Shown here: piece by piece, positions 34,373 through 47,000 of the stretch | Numbering within the stretch: position 1 is the stretch's first letter | How the letters are laid out: each line of letters starts with the position of its first letter | Assembly: GCA_963920705.1 (NCBI GenBank) | Contig: OY987230.1 | Span: forward strand, 9,309,185-9,373,184 | From: Odiellus spinosus | Lineage: Eukaryota > Arthropoda > Arachnida > Opiliones > Phalangiidae | Direction of reading: 5' to 3' | Length of the DNA stretch: 64,000 nt | Notes under the pieces: generated by a model | The model's input: only the letters and a program-made list of their open reading frames with translations | Told to the model about the DNA's origin: nothing | Databases searched by the model: none | Position numbers and translations under genes: made by a program

Positions 34373-35273
34373 GTGTCTTTGTGCGAGAGAAAATAATCAA
34401 ACGCGAGATTTAGCGCGACATAAAAAGGAAAGGTCAAGGGTATGTTATCAAGCCAGAGTGGCGGAACCTTTTTATTGGTCGGTGGGACTGTTTTTAAATG
34501 ATAATACCAAAATATGAATATATTTCCATTCTTTACTGTTGAAAGAAACTTTTTGTCGTAATAAAATCGACAAAAATATTGATTTATCTTTTCACAAAAT
34601 TCTCCCTTTAAATGGCATATATAAAATTGCATCAATTGAATTTTTTGGCTCGTACGGGCGCTTGACGTCACAAGGGAATATTTATATATAAAACTATTTC
34701 CGGTTTACGAAAGAATATTAAAATATTTTTGAGATCATGCAAGCCAACTTTAATCCCTAAAATTTCTTAAAGTGAGGGTGACATATGGAATTTATATTTT
34801 TCATACTGTCAAAAAGTCAATCTGGGTTGACGTGATTAAAAATGATAAGAATTTAGATTTATTTTTTCCGATTGAAGACGTAGAACCTAGCCAGGACTGT
34901 TAATAATGTAGCCTAGAATAACAAAATCTGGTGTTCATAAGCACCCTCTAGCGGCAAAAAGTACCAAGAATATGAACTATCAAAACCAGATCAAGTACTT
35001 TCACGAAAAGACTGCGCGAAAGCAATCGTGTGTATATATAGTGTTTAATAACAACTTTCCGAATTAAATTTGGAGGTAATAAAAATCTGCGATTTTAAAT
35101 TTGTTATTTAGAGACCAATTATAGAGTAATTAGTTTAATTGTGTTGCCTTCAGTGAGTTATATTTTTAACGAGATCCGACTTTTGAAAATTGTGTATGAT
35201 TTTGTTTCTTAACCCCTCGGAGTTACGAATAATAAAGTAAGTTGGAAGAAAAGGAAGAATTATAGTGGCTCAC

Positions 35274-35393
35274 CTTGTTGTCCGTCAAGAAGGTTTCGTT
35301 GGTTGTCAGCAAAGTTCGAAAGTCTTTCTTGGCCGGATCTTGAGAATCCAAGGTAATCAAGACGGGTTGATCGGGTAAATCCACCGATTCAAT
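35274..35393 (-). CDS. chrd: Chordin exon: CHRD3, middle
   Basis: Forty phase-0 codons encode IESVDLPDQPVLITLDSQDP and then KKDFRTLLTTNETFLTDNK. This continues the CHRD3 strand (Y.I.S..LP..P) where vertebrate chordin reads YQVQVVGTSSEVVAMTLE. NET is a potential N-glycosylation site. The acceptor is ATTCGAATAG with a weak pyrimidine tract and the donor is GTGAGC. An 11.3-kb intron, the largest seen in the gene, follows in transcript order. Confidence 0.93.
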
Positions 35394-36657
35394 CTATTCG
35401 AATCAAAACGAGACAGATTAAAAATAAAATTCAAAACTTCAAAAGAAACTCGTAATAAGCATTTCAAGATATTCGACACGTCGTAACATTGTAACTAAAG
35501 TTTAAAGGGGAAATGAAGCGAGACTATTGAAACAATTTAAAGGGAAACTATCACGAGCTAAAAGATTTTTGAAATTATTTTCATAATCTGTTAACAAAAT
35601 TATGGATGTAATATTTACACATAGTTTAGTGGTTAATTTTAAATTCTGAATTTGGGAGGTTAAGTTTTTAATTTCAGCGTATGGTAAATTCCGGCCAATC
35701 ATTATTTCCACCTTCAAAGGACCTATCATGATGGAGATTAAAAAATCGTCGCCACATGGCGAGAGCGAAGCCATCAGAATATATATTGCGAAATCTGTAC
35801 TGTTGAAGGCGGGAGCCGTTGGGTTAATTAGATTGGTTCGATTTCATACATTTATATTCAAACTTAAAACCAAACTTTAAAAATTGATCTAAACGCCAAA
35901 AATGTGTGCAATAATTGTAAGAAGTTCTCGAATACGATTTTGGCATGGTGATTCCGAAAACAGGCGGAACGGTAGTTTCATTTCTTAACTCATTTTCTTT
36001 TTTTAAGTTATAGCAAGGTTCAAAATGCAAATCTTTGTTAAACCTAATCACCAAGCAATTTTTTTTTTGCTATTTCGTAATTTTTTTCAATAGTGAAATA
36101 GGCTTAGTTTAAATAAAAGTGATAAGGAAATTACTTAATGTCACTCTTCATTCTCCCTTAATTTCAATTTATATTCAGAAAAAAAAAATTTAATTTAAAT
36201 TGATTGAGCGTTTTTGTTCATCTTTTAAACAACTTTTTATAACTCCATGGAAGAAAAGTAACTTGACGAATGAAAATACGAAGGGAAATTTTGTTTATGT
36301 GATGTCATATTTGATTGTTGTAAACGAACTGTCTAATTGCTTTTTTTTTTTTCTTTTAAAAAAATATTTCTGTCATAGCTCAATTTTATCGGCTTCCTTT
36401 AATTGAGGCCGGCTGCCATGGACTTCTCATGATGAGAACGAATTGGAACTCTTGAGAAATCAATGGCAGCCTCACTTTAAATACTATATAAATCACGTAT
36501 TGCGAAATGAAATACTCAATAGGGGTCGCTGCAATCTTATCTCTAGGTAAAACAGATTTTTTGTAATTGACATTACTACCCAATTCACTCTTTGTAAACA
36601 TTCTCGGAATGGGTTCTTGGGTAAGGTTTGAGACTTGCAAAAAATATATTAACTTAC
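35394..36657 (-). other. Chordin intron, first in CHRD3
   Basis: A 1.3-kb intron holding a family D element (35530-35850) and a family A remnant at about 36080-36165 (AATAGGCTTAGTTTAAATAA and CATTCTCCCTTAA). No gene was recognised. Confidence 0.65.
35530..35850 (+). mobile_element. Family D element
   Basis: Starts ATTTAAAGGGAAACTATCAC, includes CGGCCAATCATTATTTCCAC and TTGAAGGCGGGAGCCGTTGG. The right part is related in inverse orientation to 39835-39995. Confidence 0.6.
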
Positions 36658-36824
36658 CGAGTATCCCAAGGATCCATCGGACCTGACAATTACCACCGCA
36701 GTGCCAACAGGGCTCCTGCTGTTACTCCAAGGGTTAGAGGTCATAGGTGGACCAAAACCTCCTTCCAAAATTGAGGCTGGAGGAGTCGGAGGTTGACCGT
36801 GCATATTTTCCAATGTCATTGTAG
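36658..36824 (-). CDS. chrd: Chordin exon: CHRD2-CHRD3 linker and start of CHRD3
   Basis: A two-base start is followed by 55 codons. The first 38 residues form a Pro/Gly/Ser-rich linker containing GQPPTPPASILEGGFGPP. CHRD3 then opens with SPVGTAVVIVRSDGSLGYS, the typical G.A.V...DGSL.Y pattern. The acceptor is TTTTTCAAG, an AAG-type site after a short pyrimidine run, and the donor is GTAAGT. Frame and phase join both neighbours without a gap. Confidence 0.94.
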
Positions 36825-37800
36825 CTTGAAAAACTGGAATCAACAAAAAAAAAAGAGAAAGAATTTAACTTTAATAAACATAAATGTTTAATTACAGACT
36901 AGATGAGATTTCAGTACGTATATGGTCAGAATCTATGTTAGATAACTCGCGAAAATCTACCCTAAAAACCTGTAGTCAAGAAACTAAAATGGTACGGATA
37001 AATATAACATATAACTTTGAACAAGTTCAAAACAACGATTTCTTTCAATTGTAACGGTGGAAATTCAATTCTGTTCCTAACGCGTGAAAAACTAGTTTCT
37101 AGAACTTTCAAGGAAGGTGTTTACATAACGGAGCGAGGAAAACTCAACTTGGACAAAGGAAGGGTTGACGTTAACGCTGCCCATTAGGGGGGGGGGGGGG
37201 AGAAATAAAGGGAATAAAACTCTCTGGCCGGTGTGACGTAAGACGACAACTGCATATCGTTTCCGAGATTTTCTTGGACGAGTTCTATCAGTTCCTGCTT
37301 GTTTATTATAGTTTCTAATAAATGGATTTAAAGTGGACTAGTATACGTGCGAAAGCTCTACAAGAACGTTTTAATTAACAAGCAGTTTCGTAAACTATTA
37401 GTTTCGTGATATTACAAATAAAGAATTTTTTCCTGTTGGAAAAACGCCGCTAATAAGAACATAATCCTCATATTGCACTACCAATGGCTGCGGCGCCCAC
37501 ATTTTGAAGCCAAAATGTTTATATAGAAAAACCTTTGATGTACAAAAGCTCTCGTTTTAAGATAAAATATATACGTTATCAAAGAAATTGTAACTTCAAA
37601 GAAAAACACAAACTTCCCATAGGAATTCGAGCGAAATAATGTTATTCAAAGAATTTGCCCAGCAAGCCGTTTTTGCTTGAATTTATTCCTGCTTGACTTA
37701 TTGAAATACGTCTAAAAGGATTTGTCTATTTTTGGGTTTAGTAAATTTAGTAGGCTCTACGCCAATAGTTAGAAAAAATATATTTTAAATTTTTTTCTAA

Positions 37801-38060
37801 TAAAGGGAAACTTGGGAGCTAAAAATTGAACAGCTTTTGAATTTCTTTTCGGAATCACCATGCCAAAAAAGTATTCGTAAATTTTTTGGTGTTTAAATTA
37901 AATTCTGAAGTTTGGTTAAATTTAAAAAAAAGTAAGTACAAACTCGGGCCAATCATATTATTTCAGCCTTCAACAGCGTTTGTAATGTCCTAACATTGAG
38001 TTTGTCGCTCAAGATCTTGGCCCATTCTTTTAATGTCCCCGACCCATGGTAATTATTTCA
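37801..38060 (+). mobile_element. Family D element
   Basis: TAAAGGGAAACTTGGGAGCT, GAACAGCTTTTGAATTTC, CGGGCCAATCATATTATTTC and AGCCTTCAACAGCG match 24358-24730. The second palindrome arm is lost. Confidence 0.75.
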
Positions 38061-39639
38061 ACATTAACCTGTATAAATTCATATTCTGACAGATTTCTTG
38101 TTGATTTAAATGGTGGTATAATTCGATTCAGCGTTCCTTTTCGTACACTCACAGGGTTCTAGTTACCGGTATGTATTTGAGTTTTGATTAATAGCATCAA
38201 CGTGAATAGCAGAAAGAAAAAAAAATAATAATAATGAAATCTTCTCTCATTTCCCGAGGGATAAAGCGTCCCTACTTGTCGCCGCGAATAAACCGGTATA
38301 CTGTTGTTTTACCATAATACCGAGCTTGTTAGATTTTAAAACGTCGTTTTTCAGTAGTTCAATGGCGGTAAACTTCACTCGCTTTTTCTTAATAAGTGCT
38401 AACGAGGCAAAAATATTTCTTATAATTAGAATTAGAGGTTTAGAGTCAGAGCTAGTTGTGTGGAAAAAAATTAAGACTTCAAAATATCCAGGTTTGAAAA
38501 ACAAATAATCTAATATTCTTGAGTGGCATATTTAATGGCACCTTAGGGTATATTTTAAGAAAGTCTACTTTTGACAAAAAAATTATTTAATTCAGAATAA
38601 TTACATTTCGTACCGTCTGGTCATAATTAAGTGGGTTTTAGTTCTTCCAGTTTTATTTTTGGGGGAGGGGGTTAGATTACCGTATTCGTTTTTCAATATT
38701 ATGGATTGGACACCACCAGGGCTCCAAGTATAAAGTCCACAAAATATTATAGGTATTATAGGTCCAAAAAGAAAAATTATGGGATATCTATAGGATCTTT
38801 ATGGGTCCAAAATTATGTCATACTAGCTTCCACGTTTAAAATAATGAAATAGTGAAGTTTCATAGGATTATATATTCAAGAGCTGTGGCGACGCCACACT
38901 CGGGGTAAGTAGGCTGTAATCTATTTGGAAAAGTTGACAGGGGCCAAAAATCGGAGATAAAGGACCCCGAATTTCTTGAAAGTGAGCCTTAAAAAAATAA
39001 CATGTAGAAAAAATGTGCCTAGGTATAGAATAAAATACTTTTAAAAACGTTTGCAGGACATAACAACGAGCTATCAAGTCACACGATCTCTACATACGGA
39101 TTCTTGTTAAGCCTACTTTCCGAGTAATTTAAACAATTGTAATTGATAAAGCTAGTTATTCGAAAATCGAACGTAAAATGTTTAAATTAAAATTCACTCA
39201 CCAAATAAGACTAGGGACATGTGTAGTTTTTCAAAATTTCAAACCACTTAAATCCCGTCACGAGAACAATCGTGCTAAACCGCCAATTCAATGCCTCATC
39301 AAAAACGCGTAGATTCATTTTAAACTTATTTCGATCATTTAACGAGAGATATTATGACCAGAACTGTAATAATTGGACACAACTTACGATTAATATAATC
39401 GATTATCGTAAAATTAGACTTTAAAACCGCGAGAAACGCTTCGAATCCGGACTATACATCCGTTGACCGTGGGGTGAAGAACTTACAATAACAAGCAGAC
39501 GACGCAAAATGGCGGAATTGTGTAGCCGGACTCGTGACGGATTTAAATTGATGGATAGTTTTAGAACAAAACCTAAATATAATGAAAGTTTCAACCAAAA
39601 CGGTGTCTAACGGACAATATTAAAATGAAAAGCAATTAA

Positions 39640-39817
39640 TATACAAGTCTTAGCTAATATAAGTTCTGCTAAGTTCAAGTTTTTGAAGGCAGGGCGATAT
39701 TTTTTGATTAAAAAATGTCTATTATCTTAAAATTATAGGATTTTAAAGGACATTTCAAGGAAATACAGAATAATATAGGACATATTTGAAAATATAGGAC
39801 CACTGGGCTTCCTGGGA
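39640..39817 (+). mobile_element. TATAGGA-rich element end, related to 50014-50347
   Basis: Shares TACAA.TCTTAGCTAATAT, CAAGTTTTTGAAG and ATATAGGACCACTGGGCTTC with the 50-kb element. On the minus strand the end reads CAGGAAGCCCAGTGGTCC, hAT-like. Confidence 0.55.
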
Positions 39818-39834
39818 CGTTTTTGGGGTTTGAA

Positions 39835-39995
39835 TTAATTTCTAAAGATATGGTTTAGTTTGGATATAAATGAATTATATAATCGAACCCAACGGCTCCC
39901 ACCTTCACGAGTATATAGTAGAGTACAGATTTATCAATATATTCAACCGGCGTTGCTATTCTCGCCACCTAGCGACGTTTTTAAGAAACCCAATA
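39835..39995 (-). mobile_element. Family D related element
   Basis: Its reverse complement contains CGAGAATAGCAACG, AAATCTGTACTCTACTATAT and AAGGTGGGAGCCGTTGGGTT, matching the right part of 35530-35850. Confidence 0.6.
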
Positions 39996-40624
39996 GCGAT
40001 AGCCCCTAAGCCCAGCCATTGAGGACCACCACTAGCCACGTTTGCCTTCCCACTGCGGGCGCCCATCTTGTTTCGTCGTTACGATGGTAGGGTTAAAAGT
40101 AAGACTATTAACGGATATTGATGGTGTAGGAATTCTTTCCGAAAAAAGTAATATCTGAGAATGAATTTCTTTTCAAACAAATCTAGAACCAGGAAGAGGA
40201 TGTTGTCATCGTTCACCCAATAATATTTTTTTTTCTATTTCTTGTCGAAGTTCAATACTTTATTTTCGTTGAGACGCGCGTGTGTCCGTAAGGGGTGTTT
40301 ACTACCCACGCATTCTTTACTTTTATTTAGGGGGAAACCGCCTTTCATATTAGCCCGCTCGCGACGGAAGTTAAATTTAAACTCCCATTTCGTTGAAATC
40401 CTCGTCTTCTCACCCACCTAAAAGAAGGACCTCCCGTAAGTTTTGATCTCAAATAAGGTCAGTGCCAACGTAAAAGTTTAAACGACGGGTCTCGAACGAT
40501 AAGAATGTTTATCATTGAAATCCGTATAGGATGAATGTCAAGAATAGGTTATATATAGGTATGTAGGGTTAACTCTCAAGTTTCATGACGTCACGGAAAA
40601 GACGAATGACAGAATCAGTTTTAC

Positions 40625-40755
40625 CAGAAGAGAATTATTTCGCGATTTCCCGCCAAAATCCAAATTCAAACTTTGGAATGGCGAGCTCGTTTTTTAGGTG
40701 CAAGGGACGTCTCCGACTAGTTAAAGGGGATTTTACCTTCTACTTACTTCTGAGA
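40625..40755 (+). repeat. Diverged repeat, partner of 5395-5525
   Basis: GATTTCCCGCCAAAATCCAA, TTTTTTAGGTGCAAGGGACG and ACTAGTTAAAGGGGATTTTA match the copy in the last intron. Confidence 0.6.
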
Positions 40756-43372
40756 ACACTCACTAGTTATTACGTAAGATCATTAACAATTTACTAGATT
40801 AATCAATTCATCGAGGGAGAAAGAAAAAGTCAATATGTCTAAATAGTAGAAGACCTCGATAATATTATACGTAGGAAGTACTTAATATTTAATCCAAATA
40901 CCTAGCCTCGGTGCATTAGGAGAGAAACACAAATGTATTTTTTGCCCTTAGGGGTCTAGACTTTATGCCTTCCTTGTTGTACAACTTATATCCAATACCA
41001 CCTCAAACGCTTTAGGGATATAAGGTTATTTCTAAATAAATCATTCGTAGAAATAGCGGGTAGATAGGCCGACCCAGAATTGTCTGCCTGTTAACAATTG
41101 ATTCAGTGAGGTTCAAACTCTCTGGAGCTCTGCGCTCAATTGTTAGTGTAAAGAGCTGCTAGACGGCCTACGAGGTCTTTAAGCTTTTATATCTGCGTTC
41201 TAAGGCCGTATAATGAAAAAGTTGATAACCTATCAGTCTAGAAGTTATTGAAAGCAAGCTGACGCTAAAACTATCATATCGTCTAGAAATGTTTCACCTA
41301 CTCAAAGCAAAAGACAATGGAGACCCAAGTTCTTAATAAATAAGGATGAATAATAAAACCAGGGGGCCATAAGCATCCTCTAACAGCAAACAGAGGCAAA
41401 AGTAGGAAATATTAAAACCAAGTACGTGGCTGCTGTGAATATGCAGATGTATAAGTGGTTTTGTTAGTTACTACTTTAGCCACTATTTACCGTTAGAGAA
41501 AGCTTATGAAAGCCATATTCTGTTAATATATCAAGATCTGACACAGTGCGCAAGTAAAAAGCAGACGACAGCACCAAGGAACAAAGTTTCTTAAAGAAAA
41601 TATATCAGTGTTTTTGAGCTAGATAACAAGAAATACAGACATATGACGACTTAAAGCTATACTGGGAACTGATAGAGATATCCGGAATTCTTCCTTGTAC
41701 AATATTGGAAACCATTTTTCATCGAAGCCCTGATCAAATTCGATAAAACATTTCTTCCTTTTATATACAAAAGGGTTAGTAAACCGTACCTTCGTTCAAT
41801 ATCACCTAAACCTGGAAGTATGGACGAAATAAGAGTATCTAACCCTTGATTACGGTGCAAAGTAACTTGATAAAGATACCCGGAAACCATTGAATCCGGA
41901 GTTTTGTAGGCTTTATCAAGAGTCGACGCAACTGCAACATTTATCACAAAGAAAAAAACCCAGACCCTTTTTCCAATAAGCTATTGCACCCGCAGATTGC
42001 AAAACGTAAATAGCTCTACTAAGGTAAATCTATCTAAACGAGTTTCAAGTGAAAGTAATGCTCGAAGAACTTTTGTTATCAATTTTTGATTACTCACTAC
42101 TTCTGCAATATCAGTTAATTAGAATCAGATACATATTAGAGATTTAGGCTTAGTAGTGTTGGAAATAAAACCCAATACCCTGAATGGTCACAGAAAATCT
42201 AATACATTTTACGAGTGTTAGGGCATGGTTAGGCTTAGCGAGCTTTCAAATCAATACAACTTTCGCTGAAAACGGAATGGCATAAATCTTTCGAAAAATA
42301 AATTAAATTTGGTGTAATTGAATTTTCAACCTTTTCACGTCACCTGTAGTAGCATTCTCCCTGTACTGTGTAGTTTTTTGAGGGGGTGTTGACATTTTGC
42401 ACGAGCTGTCTTCATTTACATACTGAGGTCCCGACCCCGGGAAAAACTTCCAGAAATTCAGGAATGTAAAAATGTCTTCTGAATAATCTAAATACCTGGT
42501 TTTTTTTCTCACTTCCCAGCCTCGCCTTTTTTTCCCCCTTTCACTGGTCTTACACCACTTCATCGCCCGGGGATTTTCAATTCATTACCAATTTTAACAC
42601 CTTTTCAATTTTTTTATATTTATTTTTTTCTTCTTTCCATCAAGGGAAACTAATTTGGTCATTTGTTTTAAGGGAAAATGAAACGTCAATTTACATCCAA
42701 GAAGATCTTGAATTAAATGATAAAAAAGTAAATGAGAAACGTACGCAATGATAAGGCTTAGCGAAGTTTTAAAATCCAACTCGGCGTGTTTTTTAAAGCT
42801 ATAAATCATACGTTATGTTGAATAATACGAAGTTATCACCCTATAATGTTAAATATCCGAAAACATTTTAAACTTTTAAATAGGAGAGATGCGCGAAACT
42901 GATGCGCAGGAACTTTCAACTCAACACTATACTACACTACCAGTAAAACTTGAATTTCGGCATAAATGTAACAAAGACGTTTTTTTAAGCTGGTTTTAAG
43001 TTTTAAAGGTTTTGCCTGCTGCTTATATTTTAAACACAAACGTAAGAAAAATTGTATTATGTTATCATTAAGAGATTAATTAATATTTAAAAACCATTTG
43101 AATACGTTCAGCAAATACGCGAGAATGCTGGAACACTTATCTCACCTACTTAAGGTAGATTTAACCCAAAAACCAAAGACATTTCCTCGGTTGTGGACGT
43201 TAATACCACAACATTTACTCACAAATACCTAAGTAATTACGTGGGAGAAAACAGTCTCACTAATCATTACGGAATAAACATTTCAACGATAGGGCTTTAA
43301 GAAGCGAGAAGAAAAACGTACTATTTTGCGCGCTAGTAATGCTAAGCTTTACAAATAAAATCCATAGCTTAC

Positions 43373-43517
43373 CATTGCAGGTCTCCTTAATAGTTATTTT
43401 TCCAAAGAGAAACATGGCATCGTCTTTGGCGGATAATCGCAAACTTAAATGTCCGCTGTACAAGAGTAACTGGGCATCTTGGTCCAAATCCATTTTGGCG
43501 CTGATTGCATTGTATTC
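43373..43517 (-). CDS. chrd: Chordin exon: CHRD2, end
   Basis: Forty-eight codons plus one base encode EYNAISAKMDLDQDAQLLLY followed by SGHLSLRLSAKD and FGKITIKETCN. This is the second half of a CHRD module, with a helix ending in LLLYSGHLSL and a final G-K-I strand where the consensus has GELRGRI. The closing KETCNA aligns with the conserved Cys at the CHRD2/CHRD3 border of vertebrate chordin. The acceptor is AACAG and the donor is GTAAGC. The final G joins CT of the next exon to give Ala. Confidence 0.94.
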
Positions 43518-43670
43518 CTGTTAAGGGAAAACCGTACGATCTCATGTTAAATTAAATTTAATAATTCAGGTTCAGATTTGAAAAGAGTTTAGCATTGGTA
43601 GTACTAAGAGTTGAGAAATTATTAAAGACTTAGGGTCGTATTTCGTATTTTAATCTAGGGGTTTACTTAC

Positions 43671-43774
43671 CGGATGCACTTTAGGAATCCATACGACACT
43701 AGACTCAACCGCGTGAGGTTTAAATTCGTCCGTCGTATTCATCAACTGCACGTAGACTGGCACTCGAAGACTGT
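43671..43774 (-). CDS. chrd: Chordin exon: CHRD2, middle
   Basis: Thirty-four codons follow a two-base start (AC, making Asp with the preceding G). The product reads SLRVPVYVQLMNTTDEF and then VESSVVWIPKVHP. The VPVYVQL strand matches the CHRD2 position where vertebrate chordin has VPLRLQIL. MNTT is a potential N-glycosylation site. The acceptor follows TTTTTTTCTCGTCCTTAG and the donor is GTAAGTAAAC. The other two frames contain stops. It is separated from the next exon by only 153 bp, the shortest intron in the gene. Confidence 0.94.
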
Positions 43775-43935
43775 CTAAGGACGAGAAAAAAATAACCATC
43801 TTGTTACTATAAACTTAACTGAGAAACTGAATTATAAAAAAATTACAATTTTTTTTAGTTTGATTAAAGACAGTACCTATCTATAGAACAAGAATGCGCT
43901 ATCAATAGGCGAAATGCGTAGTTTAAAGACACGTA

Positions 43936-44124
43936 TTAAGCCGACTCGGACAAGCCACGTGACATTTTGGAATCTATTTGGTCATGATTTCCAGAGCGCG
44001 GCCATTTTCTGACATCATAGCTCTCCTGGCGCCATTACAGTTGTAAGTACAAATTAAAATGGCCAGGCTCTATAAATCAAGCCAGGATTCCAAACAGTCA
44101 CGTAACTTAGCGGAGTCTGCTTAA
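43936..44124. mobile_element. MITE flanked by TTAA
   Basis: After a left TTAA the sequence reads GCCGACTCGGACAAGCCACG followed by TGAC...TTTGGAATC. The right end is the inverse (GATTCC...GTCACGTAAC...GGAGTCTGC) before TTAA. TTAA duplications occur in piggyBac and Kolobok elements; which one applies is not clear. Confidence 0.75.
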
Positions 44125-45290
44125 CATGTCTTTTTACTAACTTTGGTTTAATTTATTGACCTCGCAGTCAATCATGAGAAACATTATTTCTTATTTAGTT
44201 ATTTAACGGGTCTAGTGATGTAAAAAGACAGCGGACCCTGCATCAAATTCGTGACTAGATTTTAACGTCACATTTCGACAATTGGTGTTACTTGGTCTAC
44301 AGATACTCAAACTCATGGGAAAAATTGCGCAAAAATGAGAACCATTTATTTTTTACAATTCTTTCGTTTCCTTGGCATTTATTTGGGAACGGAGTAAATA
44401 TCGCCGCAAAGTAACTTTGGCCTGGTGCCATCAAAACCGAATCATAAACTCTGGAATTTACTCGAAACGGGGAAAGCGCGGTTATTTGGTAATGAGGAGC
44501 TCATGAGAAAAAAAAATTCCGGGTTTAACGGGCAAAATAAGTAAAGCTATCATGGGTTACTCCAATTTGAAGGGTTAATGAAACTATTATTATTTTAATT
44601 TTCAAACGATTAGGCCTATATTTGAGAAAATAGAAATTGAACTCCTGTGTGGAAATTTACCAATTCTGTTTTAGGAAGGAATTTTCTTGAATTAAACTCC
44701 ATGTTAATGAAGATAATGGATTTTAGTTTTTATTTAAACAAAAATAACCCTACTCGAAAGACTTCTCGCACATTTACAGTTTTGAAAATAAAAACTTAAC
44801 TCAAATTTCTCCACGAGTTGCTTCCTTTAATAAAAAAATTATCAAAATGTAAATCTAAGTGGAATTAGCTCATTCTCTAAACTTAAAGAACATTTCAGTA
44901 TCTCTTCAAAATATGAACTTTATATTACACCGAGAAAAAACAAAAAAAAATAAAAAATTGATGGAATTTGAGAAAAAGGTCCTTTTTCCTTTCCGAAAAA
45001 CTCCGGGGTATCTCTCTCGGGGTTTTTGAATAGTCATTTACGAATAATTCACGCTCATCTAGTTTTCTCTCTGGCTCTCTCTTTTCTTTACCCTTCTCTC
45101 CTAATTTCCAGCCAGAGAATCTATTTCATACCTTCCTCCTCGCTAAACAGAAGCACCCATCGTGCGTGTCAGGCTGAATATAGTATAAGGCTACGCACGG
45201 AAGATTTCTAAAGTGACACTGAGAGAATTTTACTACTAAAAAGCTATAATGAAACATTTGCACCTTCGGTTGACGCATTAATTACCTTGG

Positions 45291-45716
45291 GGCTAAACTG
45301 TTTTTTCGAGGGAGTGGGGGCTAAACTGTATTTTTGGATAGGGTGAGGGCTAAACTGTATTTTTGGAAGGGGTGTGGGGCCAAACTGAATTTTTGGAAGG
45401 GGTGTGGGGCCAAACTGAATTTTTGTAAGGGGGTGGGGAAGCTAAACTGTATTTTTGGAGGGGGTGGGGAAGCTAAACTGTATTTTTGGAGGGGTTGGGG
45501 AGCTAAACTGTATTTTTGGAAGGGGTTGGGGAGCTAAACTATATTTTTGGAGGGGGTAGGGGAGCTAAACTTTTTTGGAGAGGGTGGTAGGTGGAACTGT
45601 ATTTTTGGAGGAGGTGGGGCTAAACTGTATTTTTGGAGGAGGTGTGGGGCCAAACTATATTTTTGAAAGGGGGTGGGGGAGCTAAACTGTATTTTTGGAA
45701 GGGATGGGGGTGCCTA
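45291..45716 (-). repeat. 36-bp minisatellite, hAT-like border
   Basis: About a dozen units built on GGGGCTAAACTGTATTTTTG and a G-rich block (GGAGGGGGTGGGG). On the minus strand the array is preceded by CAGTGGCGTTGTGAGATC at about 45735-45752, a hAT-like start, so the array may be the inside of an old element. Its + frame (45334-45537) is repetitive and not a gene. Confidence 0.85.
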
Positions 45717-46248
45717 AAGTCCTCAAAAAAGATCTCACAACGCCACTGAAGTATTCTCTCAACGGAATCGCATACTAACTTATAAGATATGTTATTGTGC
45801 GTATTTCTAGTTTTAATCATTTTTAATGTAACAATTCAATTTGGATTTCATTGTAAATTTGTAACGTGGTCACTTCAATTATACCTCTCCATCGATTCCT
45901 CTAGCGCATCTTCATTCGTCCTAGTTTACTGAACAGAGTCCTATGCGCTTTTTTTTTATTTTATTTCCTATATCAGCTTTAATTTAACAAGAATTCCGCA
46001 ATATCACTATCCCATCGCGGTTGGGGGATATTTACCATGTTAATATATACTTCTCAATCCCACAGGAATATTAAATGTTTAATTTTAACACGTAAGTTTT
46101 GATGAAGGGATAATGAAGACGATTAACGTGTTATTTTTAATCGATTAATATAGGGAAGTTAATTAACAAAGTTGCGTATTGAACCTGCTAAGCCTAATTC
46201 CATTTTAATACACATTAAAAAAGGTAGCGAACGAACTGCGGTCGAACC

Positions 46249-46585
46249 TTAAAGAGAATGCAACCTCAACAAGTGATTTTTATAATTTAAAACTTACGCG
46301 GAAAATAGGCTTAGCTGGATTCATGGAGATCCTGAATTTATTCGCATTGAAGAGTCAGAGAGCAATCGAATGCTATTTAAAGTCTCATGAAGAACTCGCC
46401 TTAAAGTCGGGCCTTTGCTCATTGGTCGCTGACCCATCAATTTGAAGAAATTAAGCTATCTCCATGAATCCAGCTAAGCCTATTTTCTGGATTTTAATTT
46501 TATTTCTAGTTTAATATTTCTTTATTGGTGATTAGGCCTATTTAAACGATAAGGAATAGAATGTTAAGTTGCAGTCTCCTTTTAA
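46249..46585 (+). mobile_element. Family A foldback MITE (copy A7)
   Basis: TTAAAGAGAATGCAACCTCA to AGTTGCAGTCTCCTTTTAA. The core has TTATTCGCATTGAAGAGTCA and TCATTGGTCGCTGACCC, the same type as A5 and A6. Part of the left arm is deleted. Confidence 0.85.
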
Positions 46586-47000
46586 GTGAAGGAAAATATT
46601 GTTTCAAACAGCTGTGGTCGCTATCAAAGGTAATTTTGTAAAGAACTGAAGCAAAGTAAGAGAAAACTTATTAATTATCAAGCAGGAAATTTTTTTAATT
46701 TTTTGCCATTTAATTTTAATTTTGAAGTTACTTAAAAACGCGTCAACCGTGAGTCGTAAAATTTGGAATATACGTTTTTAATAGTATTGAAAAACTAAAA
46801 ATGTAATCCATTTAAAGTTTTTAACCCTTTGAAAAAACGAAATTATAAGAGTACGACTTTAACTCGTAAGTTACGAATGATTGGAATTTTATTTTCGAGC
46901 ATTCCTGAATTGAAAATCGCGCTGTTGGTTGAACGAGAAAACTAGGGGAATAATTATTGTAGGAATGAAAATTGTTCAAGATATGGTTAAGAAATCTTAC

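Larger units (their letters stand above)
23954..35273 (-). other. Largest chordin intron, inside CHRD3
   Basis: An 11.3-kb intron. It holds a family D foldback (24358-24730), repeats (25600-25865, 29490-29615), an inverted pair of family B elements (26857-27130 and 28041-28311), a family C foldback (28882-29173), a family E element (31267-31429), a 172-bp minisatellite and a 20/18-bp satellite (32268-34352). The segment between the B pair is GC-richer than its surroundings. No coding exon was recognised. Confidence 0.65.
36825..43372 (-). other. Chordin intron between CHRD2 and CHRD3
   Basis: A 6.5-kb intron. It holds family D elements (37801-38060, 39835-39995), a TATAGGA-rich element (39640-39817), a repeat (40625-40755) and poly(G) at 37188-37200. 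A 96-codon minus-strand frame at 41657-41947 is not recognisable as a protein. Confidence 0.6.
43775..47000 (-). other. Chordin intron inside CHRD2
   Basis: A 3.2-kb intron with a TTAA-flanked MITE (43936-44124), a 36-bp minisatellite (45291-45716) and a family A copy (46249-46585). No exon was recognised. Confidence 0.65.

Noticed and set aside
33910..34671. Minus-strand frame of 253 codons with (SYIIEF)n
   Set aside because: It is the 18-bp satellite read in frame; the unit length is a multiple of three so any stop-free frame stays open. No start context or conserved domain.
39425..39450. TTCGAATCC resembling a tRNA T-loop
   Set aside because: No acceptor or anticodon stems could be built around it.
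41657..41947. Minus-strand frame of 96 codons
   Set aside because: No recognised domain; contains an internal repeat of a CCGGGTATCTTTATCA-like sequence. Probably chance.
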